The position numbers were made by a program, and so were the translations under genes. A stretch of 42,179 nt of DNA from assembly GCA_028279185.1 (NCBI GenBank), contig JANQSS010000092.1:1-42179 (forward strand). Reading direction: 5' to 3'. The first letter of the stretch is position 1; every line of letters starts with the position of its first letter. Below the pieces are notes generated by a model that searched no databases, was not told the origin of the DNA, and worked only from the letters and a program-made list of their open reading frames with translations. Source of the stretch: Saprospiraceae bacterium. Lineage in GTDB: Bacteria > Bacteroidota > Bacteroidia > Chitinophagales > Saprospiraceae. Of the stretch, positions 23,013 through 31,272 are shown piece by piece.

Positions 23013-24305
23013 ATGGCTAATGGTAATCAACCAAATTTAAGGTTTCAAGGTCAAGTTCCGTTCGCGAGTATTGTAGATGCTTTGCGGCAACGTCCTGTTT
23101 TAGAAGAGCAACTCCGTAGTTCTCAAGAACAAAGAGAACAGCAGAGAGTGAGATCTGTCTTAGATGCAGCCACTCAAGGTCTTAATCTGGCTTCTATGGC
23201 TACTCAGCAAGCTCAGAGACGTCAGCAGCAAAGACAATTAAGTGAACTTAGTCAATCTCTTCAGCAACAGCTACAACCTGAATTACAGGCTGCTCAACAA
23301 GAAGTGCAGCAAATAGGGGCTCAACCAACTCCAGGACCTTTACAGGATATAGCGGGTCCTACAGTTCCAGCTAGAGGTACGACCCCTCAAGTTCGTCAAA
23401 GACAACGTAGGGCTCAATTGGATCCTGATCGTATTCAGAGTGTGATTGAATCTGTTGGCGGTTTAGCAGAATTAGGAAAAACTAAAGAAGCGCAAGAATT
23501 AGCAGGTGTTAGACCTGGAAAAACTGGATCATTACCTAGATCAATCGAAAGTTTTTTTGTACAGCAAGCCGCTCGTGGAGAAATCAGCATTAAAGAAGCT
23601 ATATCTGAAATTCGAAAAGCCGAACCTAAAACAAGACTTTTAACAGATGCAGAGGGTAATCAAAAACTAATAAATGAGTTTAGTGGAGAAGAAACAGATG
23701 TTACGGGTGTAAGACAAACTACTGGTCCTAAAGCTACTCGTCGTGAATTTACTCCTGCAGAACGAAAGGCTATATCAGAAGTTCGGGGAGAAATGAAAAC
23801 TGATCCAGTTATTCGGGAAGCTCGTATTGCGTTACAAAAATCTAACGTAACTCGTAAACTTATCCAACGGAATAGAAAAGGGAGTATCGGATTTATTAGA
23901 ACTCAACTTGCAAAAGCGGCTGGAGAGCAACGAATTACAGATCAAGATATCGAACGATTTTCCGGTTCACCGGCTATTGCAGACAGATTAACACGTAAAT
24001 TACAAGAATGGAAACGAGGTAATTTAACAGAAGAAGATCGAACAGATTATCTTATCATGTTAGATATTGCTGAAAAAGCTGCCGGTAATGAGTTGAGTGA
24101 GATTTTAGATAGTAGAATTGATGGATTAGAGTTTGATTTAGAGAATGCGGATCGCAAAGCACTCCGTAAGACTCTAGGACGTGGATTTCTACCAGCAATT
24201 AATCGTGCAGAAAATCGCCGAAAAGAACGAAATAAAGGTGCAGCTCCAGAATCTTTAAGCGATGCTGATTTGGAAGCCGAAATAAGGAGACTACGTGGCC
24301 AATAA
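23013..24305 (+). CDS. ejection protein candidate, Gln/Arg-rich
   Basis: 430 aa, ATG behind TAGGGAG. N-terminal Gln-rich coiled coil (residues 20-110), linker, then a charged helical C-terminal domain (RLTRKLQEWKRGNLTEEDRT type). Long soluble helical proteins at this position are typical DNA-ejection proteins. Ends in a 4-codon overlap with the next gene. Confidence 0.6.
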   Translation: MANGNQPNLRFQGQVPFASIVDALRQRPVLEEQLRSSQEQREQQRVRSVLDAATQGLNLASMATQQAQRRQQQRQLSELSQSLQQQLQPELQAAQQEVQQIGAQPTPGPLQDIAGPTVPARGTTPQVRQRQRRAQLDPDRIQSVIESVGGLAELGKTKEAQELAGVRPGKTGSLPRSIESFFVQQAARGEISIKEAISEIRKAEPKTRLLTDAEGNQKLINEFSGEETDVTGVRQTTGPKATRREFTPAERKAISEVRGEMKTDPVIREARIALQKSNVTRKLIQRNRKGSIGFIRTQLAKAAGEQRITDQDIERFSGSPAIADRLTRKLQEWKRGNLTEEDRTDYLIMLDIAEKAAGNELSEILDSRIDGLEFDLENADRKALRKTLGRGFLPAINRAENRRKERNKGAAPESLSDADLEAEIRRLRGQ

Positions 24306-25368
24306 TCGATTAAGATTACTTTTACTCGAACAAGAGAAAAGACGACGAGAGACTCAAACACAAACTCCGCAACGTTCGCCACAACGGACAGAATTTGAAC
24401 AACCACAATCTCTAAGATCTGTAGCTTTTGAAGCTTTAGGGGAACCTGCTAGACTCTCTCGGGCGGGTTTAACTCAAATTGCCGAAGCCGTGCCACAACC
24501 ACAACCAACAGGAAATCTTCCTTTAGATATCGCTAAAGGAACTCCACGTATAGCTGCTGAAACATTGGTGGAAACTGCCCCGCAATTTATAGATCAAGCT
24601 GCTCTATTAACTGCTGGTGCCGGCGCAGCGATTAGACCAGTTGCTAAAGCCGCTGCTCCATTAGCACGAGAAGCAGGACGTACTATAGCTGGTGGGGTTG
24701 AAAAAGTGTTGGGTGTAGGGGCCGATAAAGTTCGTAATCTTTTCGCGCGGCCCTTATCTGTTTTAACTGCACCTACTAAACGTCAAGTAACCCAAGCTTT
24801 TTCAAAAGCTGAAACAGCACAAGGCATTAAAACATTAAACGAGATTATTCAAGAAGGTACTGCTACATCAGGAGCTTTAATTAGACGAGCGGGTAAACAG
24901 ATTTTAAAAGGTCAAGCAAATGCAAAAGATATTCTTAAAGGCCGTAAAGCTTTAGACAAACAAATTGCTACATTGGAGAGTCAGATCGCGACTGCTAAAA
25001 CCGGTAGAGGCGCATTACAAGAAGCCATGGAGTCTAAATTTGCTCTTAGGCGTACATTTAATGAAGCATTAGATAAAATTGCTCCTAAACTACGTGAAGC
25101 AGATAAATTAGCAGCTCAACAACTAAATGTAGCGCCTTTTAGAAGTCTTACTTTACCAGGTAATATTAATTTCTTTACTCCCAAAGGACTCGCTAGAGCT
25201 ATACCAGGATTACCCCAAGCATTAGGTACTAGTATTGCAGGTGCAGGAGCTACAGCAAAAGCACTAAATAGCCTAATAAACTCTAGTCCTCAAGCACAAA
25301 CTGCAATTGCTGGGGTAATACAAAATTTAGTAAGAGATAAATTAAATAAAGGTGAGCCACAACCGTAA
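24295..25368 (+). CDS. ejection protein candidate with amphipathic membrane region
   Basis: 357 aa, GTG start with AAGGAG, overlapping the previous gene by 11 bp. Arg-rich start, Pro-rich linker, Ala-rich hydrophobic region (about residues 94-130), then a helical bundle and another Ala-rich segment near the end. It completes the late-virion block before lysis-type genes. No catalytic motif seen. Confidence 0.6.
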   Translation: MANNRLRLLLLEQEKRRRETQTQTPQRSPQRTEFEQPQSLRSVAFEALGEPARLSRAGLTQIAEAVPQPQPTGNLPLDIAKGTPRIAAETLVETAPQFIDQAALLTAGAGAAIRPVAKAAAPLAREAGRTIAGGVEKVLGVGADKVRNLFARPLSVLTAPTKRQVTQAFSKAETAQGIKTLNEIIQEGTATSGALIRRAGKQILKGQANAKDILKGRKALDKQIATLESQIATAKTGRGALQEAMESKFALRRTFNEALDKIAPKLREADKLAAQQLNVAPFRSLTLPGNINFFTPKGLARAIPGLPQALGTSIAGAGATAKALNSLINSSPQAQTAIAGVIQNLVRDKLNKGEPQP

Positions 25369-25379
25369 GGAGATATACT

Positions 25380-25583
25380 GTGGAAAATAATGGATGGTCA
25401 GAATATAGAGAACTCTTCAAACACCTTATTACCAAGATCGATAGTATTGATGATAAGCTTGAAAAAGCTTTAATTCAGGTAGGTAAGTTAGAAGAAAGAA
25501 ATAAAGTTATGTCCGCTTTATATGGCGCTTTGGGCGGCGGGCTAGCCATTATTATTACATTAGCTATTAAGGTTTTGTCGTGA
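25380..25583 (+). CDS. XhlA-like membrane protein, possible holin
   Basis: 67 aa, GTG start behind AAGGAG. N-terminal coiled coil (residues 10-40) followed by one C-terminal transmembrane helix (about 45-65, GALGGGLAIIITLAIKVL). This is the layout of haemolysin XhlA/holin-like proteins. Placement at the end of the late arm fits timing of lysis. No endolysin adjoins it on this strand; the DUF5675 gene lies convergently just downstream. Confidence 0.65.
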   Translation: MENNGWSEYRELFKHLITKIDSIDDKLEKALIQVGKLEERNKVMSALYGALGGGLAIIITLAIKVLS

Positions 25584-25596
25584 TGGAGAGTGTGGT

Positions 25597-25821
25597 ATGC
25601 TCTTTAAACATAAAAAACCACTCGAATGGGTTGATGTTCGTTGTCCAGTTTGTAAGATAAGAATTGGTCAGAAGAAAAAGACAGAGTTAGGATCTTTTGA
25701 ATGCCCAGACTGTAAGGCCACTCATTATTTTTATCCCGGTGAATTTAAACGTCCCAGTAAAAGTGTTCCCAAATCTCATAACAAGTCCTCTGGTTGTGGG
25801 TGTGGACACTGCGGTCGTTAA
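25597..25821 (+). CDS. Com-like zinc-finger protein
   Basis: 74 aa. VRCPVCKIRIG...FECPDCKATHYF is a two-knuckle zinc ribbon resembling phage Mu Com, the translational activator of mom. A second Cys/Gly-rich cluster (CGCGHC) ends the protein. No mom-like modification gene was recognised, so the Mu role need not apply. Last plus-arm gene; its stop overlaps that of the opposing gene. Confidence 0.7.
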   Translation: MLFKHKKPLEWVDVRCPVCKIRIGQKKKTELGSFECPDCKATHYFYPGEFKRPSKSVPKSHNKSSGCGCGHCGR

Positions 25822-26342
25822 TCAATATTAATGATTATTTCTTTCTTGTCTTTTTGAGCTTGTTCAATTTTTTTAAACAACTTTTTAAACGCTGTTCTAC
25901 TTCGCCCAATAAAGTTTTTACTCCGCGTTTCTCCAACCAATATACATCCGTCAGTGTCTTTTGATGTGTTTCCAGGGTGTATTCTAATTCCTTTAAATTC
26001 TGGAACATTGATAAGTAATGGTAATACGGTTTTAAATCTGGGGCTGTAATTGAGTTTGACTCTATAAGATCCTGCAGATATCGCTGTTTCTCCATAAACT
26101 TTTTCATTTCTTATTCTATCCTCCAATGTATAACATTGATATTCCCCATCTAAATATAACTTACCTATAGTACTTTTCTTAGTAAACCACTTTCTTTTTA
26201 CATCAATCTGTAAGTAATGCTTCTTTATTGTTTTATGTGGCTTAGATTTTTTAGGTTTTTTAAAAGCTTCCATAGGATCACCTTCGTGCATTGTAAAGCA
26301 ATCTTTTAAGAATTGTAGTAATTTTTTAATTATTTTTTTCAT
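25818..26342 (-). CDS. DUF5675 family protein, L,D-transpeptidase-like
   Basis: 174 aa. Basic N-terminal segment, then the DUF5675 pattern: YTLEDRIRNEKVYGETAI, SPRFKTVLPLL, GIRIHPGNTSKDTDGCILVG. The H-x-G-N and T-x-G-C-I motifs carry the His and Cys of the L,D-transpeptidase fold, so peptidoglycan is the likely substrate. It may be a lysis or tail-associated wall enzyme, though it is on the early strand. Starts at ATG 26342 (17-bp overlap); MEAFKK at 26273 behind AAGGTG is an alternative. Confidence 0.8.
   Translation of the reverse strand: MKKIIKKLLQFLKDCFTMHEGDPMEAFKKPKKSKPHKTIKKHYLQIDVKRKWFTKKSTIGKLYLDGEYQCYTLEDRIRNEKVYGETAISAGSYRVKLNYSPRFKTVLPLLINVPEFKGIRIHPGNTSKDTDGCILVGETRSKNFIGRSRTAFKKLFKKIEQAQKDKKEIIINID
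25819..25845 (+). terminator. weak terminator candidate at the convergence point
   Basis: TAATCA-ATATTAA-TGATTA hairpin followed by TTTCTTTCTT. The stem is all A/T except one pair, so efficiency is doubtful, but no better structure separates the two arms. Confidence 0.3.
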
Positions 26343-26505
26343 ATAATTTTTTTAGATACATAATCATATGTTCAAACGACTCAAAAACATAAATCTCATC
26401 ATCTCTTATTTGATATTCGCTTGGTCTATCTGGTCTAATAAAATATCCATTTGCAACTTTTGTAATTATTGGTCTGTCTATATATTGTAATTCTTTTTTA
26501 TTCAT
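26326..26505 (-). CDS. 59-aa hypothetical protein
   Basis: Starts MNKKELQYID at ATG 26505 behind AAGGA. An in-frame ATG at 26547, abutting the previous stop with GGGA upstream, would add 14 residues. Ends FESFEHMIMYLKKLYEKNN. Not recognised. Confidence 0.65.
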   Translation of the reverse strand: MNKKELQYIDRPIITKVANGYFIRPDRPSEYQIRDDEIYVFESFEHMIMYLKKLYEKNN

Positions 26506-26547
26506 TTTTAATCCTTGCAAGGCATAGGATGCCCATCCCCACAACAT

Positions 26548-26847
26548 TTAATTCCCATCGTTTAATTGCTCCTCTTTGAATTTGTCGAAATCTGTAAGGG
26601 TCTCCTCAATAGAATCATAAATATATTGGATGATTTCTTCTGAATCTACTCTATGCCTCACCATATCTCCAATTCGTTCCTTTATATCACCCAAAACTTC
26701 CTGCTTTACTTCTCTTTCGGTGTCTTCGAAAGCTTTTTCAATTTTATCTATCAAACGACACTCAACATCTGTAATTGTATATGGATTTCCATATTCACAA
26801 CACCAATCATTAATAATACCGCGTGCTTTTTCTCTATGGTTGGTCAT
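26548..26847 (-). CDS. hypothetical helical protein, 99 aa
   Basis: Starts MTNHREKARG; acidic and helical, with a possible Cys pair WCCEYG at 16-21. Start overlaps the upstream stop by 4 bp. No recognised family. Confidence 0.65.
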   Translation of the reverse strand: MTNHREKARGIINDWCCEYGNPYTITDVECRLIDKIEKAFEDTEREVKQEVLGDIKERIGDMVRHRVDSEEIIQYIYDSIEETLTDFDKFKEEQLNDGN

Positions 26848-27014
26848 TTTCCATTCTCTCTTGATTTTTCAATAATTTCATACCCATCTGGATATTCAAT
26901 GACCAAATACGGCCTTGGTCCTAATGCCTGCATTAACGTCCATACAGTAGGAGTATTGAGATAATTATTATATGCCTCTATCTCCAACAGTTCATAGAAG
27001 TTTGGCTCTCTCAT
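26844..27014 (-). CDS. 56-aa hypothetical protein
   Basis: Starts MREPNFYELL at ATG 27014, overlapping the upstream stop as ATGA; the longer frame to 27065 lacks such a site. Contains GPRPYLVIEYPDGYEI, a beta hairpin-like segment. Not recognised. Confidence 0.6.
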   Translation of the reverse strand: MREPNFYELLEIEAYNNYLNTPTVWTLMQALGPRPYLVIEYPDGYEIIEKSRENGK

Positions 27015-27286
27015 TTCAACACCTTCTCCGCTTCGGCGAGAGCTTCTCTGGCAATTGTCATGCAATCAAGCCACGCCTTTTCATAATGTTCTGATCCAAC
27101 AATTTGCCCCATCTCAGGATCAAGACCCATTAAACTAATAGAAGTTAATGCTTCTTTCATCTTCTCCACCACAGGCCTCAACTGGCGAATTTGTTCCATT
27201 AATTCATATCGTTGGTCTAATAATTCTTTGTTGTTTTTTCTTAAGGCTTCAATTTCCGAAACTTCATCTCTATTTTCGTCGGCCAT
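27011..27286 (-). CDS. coiled-coil protein, 91 aa
   Basis: Starts MADENRDEVS behind GGGGAG. Residues 10-50 form a heptad coiled coil; helical C terminus (WLDCMTIAREALAEAEKVLK). Similar small proteins are common in phage early regions without known role. Confidence 0.7.
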   Translation of the reverse strand: MADENRDEVSEIEALRKNNKELLDQRYELMEQIRQLRPVVEKMKEALTSISLMGLDPEMGQIVGSEHYEKAWLDCMTIAREALAEAEKVLK

Positions 27287-27287
27287 T

Positions 27288-27365
27288 TTACTTTCTCCCC
27301 ACCCAAATTCCTAAAAGAAAAATAAATGTAAAAAGAAAAACTAATAATAGTTCATAATTATTCAA
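27288..27365 (-). CDS. 25-aa membrane peptide with TTG start
   Basis: TTG at 27365 is preceded by GGGAGGAAATT. One transmembrane helix (ELLLVFLFTFIFLLGIW) then VGRK. Its start overlaps the upstream stop. Very small, so only moderately supported. Confidence 0.45.
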   Translation of the reverse strand: MNNYELLLVFLFTFIFLLGIWVGRK

Positions 27366-27843
27366 AATTTCCTCCCCAGTATGCCTTTGGCTTGTATACC
27401 CTATCACTATCGCGTATCCACCCGAGATATCCCATCATCCCTTTCCTCCATCCAAACTTTGACTGATACTTCGGATACTTTACCACATCTTTCTCTCGCC
27501 AAATTACATGCCAATGAATACCCAACGGCCGCATAAGTGCAAAATGGTACCGAATCCAGGGCTGTATACGTGAAATATATTGCCCCTTAGTAGGACGAGA
27601 GTCTGGAGGATCATGAAGATAGTGATCAATCTTCTGTCCATTAGTATTTTCAGTCCGAATCACTCCATGTTTTGGGGCAAATAAAAACAATGTATTAGGT
27701 ATCTTCCGCCATTTCCAAAATCCTTTTGGTACACGGGGTCCACCTGTTAGGGGCACTTGAAAGTATTTAAACTTTAATCGCATTAACCAATTTTGATTAT
27801 CCTTACCTAGTTTATAATTCTTGGGAAAAGCTGACCGTGGCAC
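27358..27843 (-). CDS. conserved phage hypothetical protein, 161 aa
   Basis: GTG start at 27843 behind AAAAGGGAG, overlapping the previous TAG. Aromatic, basic protein with the segment YHFALMRPLGIHWHVIWRE at about residues 98-116, a pattern I recall from uncharacterised environmental phage proteins. Function unknown. Confidence 0.7.
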   Translation of the reverse strand: MPRSAFPKNYKLGKDNQNWLMRLKFKYFQVPLTGGPRVPKGFWKWRKIPNTLFLFAPKHGVIRTENTNGQKIDHYLHDPPDSRPTKGQYISRIQPWIRYHFALMRPLGIHWHVIWREKDVVKYPKYQSKFGWRKGMMGYLGWIRDSDRVYKPKAYWGGNFE

Positions 27844-27989
27844 TACGAAATTTCTCCCTTTTGTAAACAGTCCATAAAATCTCTTATTGTACTAAGAAGT
27901 GTTTCTAATTCAATATCGCCATTCTGATATTCGTTATATCTTGTTCGAATTAAAAATAATAGTTCTTCTTCACTCAATATTGTTTGCAT
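27843..27989 (-). CDS. 48-aa acidic hypothetical protein
   Basis: Starts MQTILSEEEL behind AAAGGAG. Helical and acidic; no motif. Stop overlaps the next GTG. Confidence 0.6.
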   Translation of the reverse strand: MQTILSEEELLFLIRTRYNEYQNGDIELETLLSTIRDFMDCLQKGEIS

Positions 27990-27993
27990 ACGT

Positions 27994-28122
27994 CTACTCC
28001 TTTGAATATTTTATTCCGTGTTCTTTGTCTAACTTCCATAACAATTTAACTAATACATCCATCTGTGCTTCTTGCGTATTAATGCCGTTGTCTTGTAGTA
28101 GTTTAAGTATTTTATCTTCCAT
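27994..28122 (-). CDS. 42-aa hypothetical protein
   Basis: Starts MEDKILKLLQ, with a weak AAGG upstream. Two predicted helices (ILKLLQDNG, AQMDVLVKLLWKLDKE). Not recognised. Confidence 0.55.
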   Translation of the reverse strand: MEDKILKLLQDNGINTQEAQMDVLVKLLWKLDKEHGIKYSKE

Positions 28123-28129
28123 CTATTTT

Positions 28130-28354
28130 TTATACCTTGCGGTCTTCTATAATGATTTTAAGATTCTTATCAGACTCTTCTTGACTTAAATGTATCTTCG
28201 TCACTTCTTTTAAAATATGATCTTTAAGTCTATTACGGAACTCTAAAATCAATTCATCTGCAATTTTCGCTGATATCTTTTGAAGTTTATTTTGCACAAA
28301 AGGTCCAAAAAAATCATCAAGCGTTACTTTTAATTCCTTAACTGGATAACTCAT
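28130..28354 (-). CDS. hypothetical helical protein, 74 aa
   Basis: Starts MSYPVKELKV behind AAGGAG. Amphipathic, Lys-rich; start overlaps the upstream stop as ATGA. Not recognised. Confidence 0.65.
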   Translation of the reverse strand: MSYPVKELKVTLDDFFGPFVQNKLQKISAKIADELILEFRNRLKDHILKEVTKIHLSQEESDKNLKIIIEDRKV

Positions 28355-28638
28355 TTTGTCTCCTTACATTTCTCTCTATCAATTCTTAATAATGTGGAAT
28401 GATCTTTAGTCGATACTGATATTTCATAACAAGGACAATTTAAAGATTCATTAATGGCACCTACAATCTTCGCAGATTCTAGCGCCCTCATCATATGTTT
28501 CATAGCTTGATTAGCATAATTCTGTCTTATCTCTTTAGGTGTAGGGGCTCTATATTGGGACTTCTTAGAGTCCTGAGCAATACTTATTGTCGCCAAACTA
28601 ACAACTAAACCTATTACAAAAACAAAATATTTTACCAT
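28351..28638 (-). CDS. secreted protein with signal peptide, 95 aa
   Basis: MVKYFVFVIGLVVSLATISIAQ is too long to be other than a signal peptide or membrane anchor; likely cleavage lies after the Ala-Gln region at about residue 21. The mature part has two nearby Cys (CPC) and one more near the C terminus. No lipobox, so not an outer-membrane spanin. Next to a membrane-anchored beta-rich protein, suggesting an envelope pair. Confidence 0.7.
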   Translation of the reverse strand: MVKYFVFVIGLVVSLATISIAQDSKKSQYRAPTPKEIRQNYANQAMKHMMRALESAKIVGAINESLNCPCYEISVSTKDHSTLLRIDREKCKETK

Positions 28639-29294
28639 TTTACGCTAAGGCCTCCCGTAGGATTCATTTGATCATCTATCCCAATAAATAAATTAGTATT
28701 GGGAGTCCATTTTAAAGGTGCATTATAATTGATAGCCAATGGATAAGCACCAAACGATAACGACTTATCATTACGATCCTCCACACGACTACCAATACCA
28801 GCACCGCTGCTTAATCCAAATCGTCTCCAATAAAACCACTCTAAATCAAGACCTAAATGTGGTCTACCCCTAGATAAGAAAGAAGAGAAACCTGGCTCTA
28901 ATGTCAATCCTAACGTAGGAGCAGATAACTCTACAGACCCATCATCATTCTCAATGATAGTGGCACGCCTAAGTCCTGAGAAATGTCTTGTAATAGTATC
29001 TTCTGATCCATCATCTTTACGTACCACAGTTGTCATCTCTTTACGTCTAAAATCTATTTTTACCATCCTCTTTTGTCCTTTCTGAAGAGATAAAATCTGT
29101 TGTTTTTGTCCGTTGAAAAGAGATAAAAGAGATCGAGTCTCGATGTACTTATATGCCCCAAAAATAAGAGCGGCGATAAGAGCGTACCCAAGTAGATGAA
29201 CACCAGTCCTTTTCACCAACCAGAATATGGCTTGTATACCTCGTTTAGTCAACCACGCTTTGTGGTTTCTCTTGGTCTTCTTTCGTCGTCTCAA
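28632..29294 (-). CDS. membrane-anchored protein with beta-barrel-like C terminus
   Basis: 220 aa, TTG start behind GGAGG. Arg/Lys-rich N terminus, transmembrane helix at about residues 32-50, short coiled region, then alternating strands (HLGLDLEWFYWRRFGL, LSFGAYPLAINY, NLFIGIDDQ) ending in W. This resembles an outer-membrane strand pattern with an inner-membrane anchor. It could be an envelope-spanning or superinfection protein; no specific match. Overlaps the RNA ligase gene by 50 bp. Confidence 0.65.
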   Translation of the reverse strand: MRRRKKTKRNHKAWLTKRGIQAIFWLVKRTGVHLLGYALIAALIFGAYKYIETRSLLSLFNGQKQQILSLQKGQKRMVKIDFRRKEMTTVVRKDDGSEDTITRHFSGLRRATIIENDDGSVELSAPTLGLTLEPGFSSFLSRGRPHLGLDLEWFYWRRFGLSSGAGIGSRVEDRNDKSLSFGAYPLAINYNAPLKWTPNTNLFIGIDDQMNPTGGLSVKW

Positions 29295-30195
29295 ATTGAG
29301 CCTCCGCTAATTTGTCTTTATAGTACTCAGGAAATCCTGCTGTAATCCCTCGACCTATCTTTTTCCATGCCCATTTCATGAGGTAGTCTTTGATCTCATC
29401 CTCACATTCATGCTTTGTATCACGCTGAATCTCAGCCAATAGTATCCCGATATCTCTGGGACTCCCCTCTAGTTTACCAGATTCCCGTAAATGTTGCAAG
29501 GCTTTATCCCATCTGGCTTCAGTTCTATACATGGCAATAAGGTTCTGAATAATATCTTTACCCTGTAGATTACCTTTCTTCCAGTCTTTCCGCTGCACTT
29601 CTTTAAATTCTTCTCGAACCCACTTACCCATTAAGACTTTACCGTCTCTACCAAATCGATTATAATTCTTAATAACAATACCTTCGAGTTTAACTTTATG
29701 AACCTGTGTGGAGAGACCAGAGTATTGATCTAGTAGTCCTTTAACCTGGTTTAAATCAGTTATCATAAGACCAGTATGGAAGACTGTAGCGATATCTAAT
29801 TTCAATCGTTTGGCTTCTTTCTCTTTATCTTTAGGTCCCAGAAAATTTTGATCGCCGGTGTCAATATCGAATATAGCAATATTATTCCTAGGAACTCTAC
29901 CATACAAAAGTGCATTATGTTTCTCCCTATATAATACCTCACCTCGATATGTCCATCCAGGTGTCAAGGAATCCTTGATATCTTGTACATACTCTGTAGC
30001 TGCTTTAAATAAATTATCTTTAACTGGAGGAAATAGCTGAGCCCCTTTAGATCTCATCTCTAACTCCCCGTCGATTACACCAAAAGAAAATTGTGATCCA
30101 TCTATTTTCTCTTCTACAACCACTGAATCTTTAAGTAAATCTGATATAGCTTTATGCCCTAAATTATATATCTTTGGGTAACTATTTAAATTCAT
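29245..30195 (-). CDS. RNA ligase (T4 Rnl2-like)
   Basis: 316 aa. Nucleotidyltransferase motif I EKIDG with the AMP-accepting Lys30; motif III-like IAIFDIDTG (about 107-115); motif IV EGIVIKN (about 173-179); motif V VLMGKWV with its lysine. C-terminal helical domain (200-316). Seals nicked RNA, typically repairing tRNA cut by host anticodon nucleases. That is notable given the tRNA-like RNA block in this genome, though a link is inference. Confidence 0.88.
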   Translation of the reverse strand: MNLNSYPKIYNLGHKAISDLLKDSVVVEEKIDGSQFSFGVIDGELEMRSKGAQLFPPVKDNLFKAATEYVQDIKDSLTPGWTYRGEVLYREKHNALLYGRVPRNNIAIFDIDTGDQNFLGPKDKEKEAKRLKLDIATVFHTGLMITDLNQVKGLLDQYSGLSTQVHKVKLEGIVIKNYNRFGRDGKVLMGKWVREEFKEVQRKDWKKGNLQGKDIIQNLIAMYRTEARWDKALQHLRESGKLEGSPRDIGILLAEIQRDTKHECEDEIKDYLMKWAWKKIGRGITAGFPEYYKDKLAEAQFETTKEDQEKPQSVVD

Positions 30196-30509
30196 CTGAA
30201 TTTCCTCTTAGCATCATGTAAGAAATCTGATACTATTTTTCTGACATCATCCTTACGTGAATCCCTATAGGCATACACCATTAAAAGCATTAATAATGAA
30301 AGACTTACTCCTAATATATCCTTACTAATTAATGGCCATTCTCCTAAGCTCATTCCATAAATAAGACTAGCACTATAACCAATAGTGAGCAAAACGTAAA
30401 CCCATACGCTAATATCGTCAACACTTTTAAGCCTCCATGTGCGAATAATCTGAGGGATAAAACAGAAAATGAAACAAATAGCGCTTATATAGCCAAATAA
30501 TTCAATCAT
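30192..30509 (-). CDS. SemiSWEET-like PQ-loop membrane protein
   Basis: 105 aa; ATG 30509 behind GAGGAG (the ORF extends further without a start site). Three transmembrane helices in the MtN3/SemiSWEET pattern: ELFGYISAICFIFCFIPQIIRTW with the PQ motif at residues 18-19, then DDIS-VWVYVLLTIGYSASLIYG, then WPLISKD-ILGVSLSLLMLLMVY. SemiSWEETs dimerise to carry sugars passively across the inner membrane. The helix-3 Asn typical of the substrate site appears replaced by Asp (ISKD). A soluble basic tail of about 25 residues is added. Confidence 0.8.
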   Translation of the reverse strand: MIELFGYISAICFIFCFIPQIIRTWRLKSVDDISVWVYVLLTIGYSASLIYGMSLGEWPLISKDILGVSLSLLMLLMVYAYRDSRKDDVRKIVSDFLHDAKRKFR

Positions 30510-30741
30510 TTTTATTCTCCTCATAGTCTGCAATCTGCCAACTCTCACAGCAAAGATCACATACAGGACCTTCACCAGTAGAGAACACCACAGCATTTTG
30601 ATAAATTACTTCATGACACACAATACAAACTAGAGTATTATTGTCGTCTGAATATATCTCTGATAACATCTCGAGGTACCTCATAAAAAAAGAACCTAAA
30701 CCAATTTCTCCAGTTCTCTTTAAAATCCAACCAAATTTCAC
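30502..30741 (-). CDS. zinc-binding protein, 79 aa
   Basis: CIVC and CDLC pairs about 23 residues apart form a likely zinc site. GTG 30741 overlaps the upstream stop as GTGA; a shorter start at 30669 (MLSEIYSDDN) has GAGG upstream. Function unknown. Confidence 0.65.
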   Translation of the reverse strand: MKFGWILKRTGEIGLGSFFMRYLEMLSEIYSDDNNTLVCIVCHEVIYQNAVVFSTGEGPVCDLCCESWQIADYEENKND

Positions 30742-30992
30742 CCATTATGATTTTCGGATTCGGTATCATCTAGGGTCCTCCAGTCATCTATTTTAAACCC
30801 TGCTTTTCTTTGATCAGCTAACCACTCATCTGGGGTACGATTATTACTAAAGATACTCTTCATCTTCCCTTCTCGTGCCATCTGTAATAGTAATTCATGA
30901 CATTCTTTCTCAGTCTTAAGATCCATGGCCTCTTTACGTTCATAATATTCTATTGCTGCATCATGATCTTTAAATATAAATCCAGTAGCCAT
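30738..30992 (-). CDS. hypothetical protein, 84 aa
   Basis: Starts MATGFIFKDH at ATG 30992, with AAAGGA and TAATG coupling to the upstream gene. Charged helices, then an acidic tail. No recognised domain. Confidence 0.65.
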   Translation of the reverse strand: MATGFIFKDHDAAIEYYERKEAMDLKTEKECHELLLQMAREGKMKSIFSNNRTPDEWLADQRKAGFKIDDWRTLDDTESENHNG

Positions 30993-31270
30993 TATCGTTT
31001 CCGTCCTTTCGCTAACCATTCTCTTATACCCTTGACGCAGATGTTGGCCCCTGCATATACTCCCACAATAGCTGAAGCATATTTCATAGCCGCTTCTAAT
31101 ACTGTGGCTAAATGATCTCCTGTAATTAGATTAGCGTTATAATACCAACTGGCTACAAATAAACCGACCATAACAAATACAGAAAATGCAACTAAAAGAA
31201 GCCCAGCAAATGTGAGAAAAAGCTTACGAAAACCGCTGAGCAGCGCCACAAAATTCTTAATGCGATTCAT
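30992..31270 (-). CDS. two-TM membrane protein, holin-like
   Basis: 92 aa behind GGAG. Helix 1 about residues 17-44 (LFLTFAGLLLVAFSVFVMVGLFV), helix 2 about 60-80 with small residues (ASAIVGVYAGANI), basic C terminus. Topology fits small holins or superinfection-exclusion proteins; no family match. Located in the early arm rather than with XhlA. Confidence 0.6.
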   Translation of the reverse strand: MNRIKNFVALLSGFRKLFLTFAGLLLVAFSVFVMVGLFVASWYYNANLITGDHLATVLEAAMKYASAIVGVYAGANICVKGIREWLAKGRKR

Positions 31271-31272
31271 GA

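Noticed and set aside
25597-25821. Mu-like com-mom DNA modification cassette
   Set aside because: The zinc finger resembles Com, but no mom-like gene is downstream or elsewhere in the window.
28351-29294. Rz/Rz1 spanin pair
   Set aside because: The secreted protein has no lipobox and the membrane protein has a beta-rich rather than coiled-coil periplasmic part.
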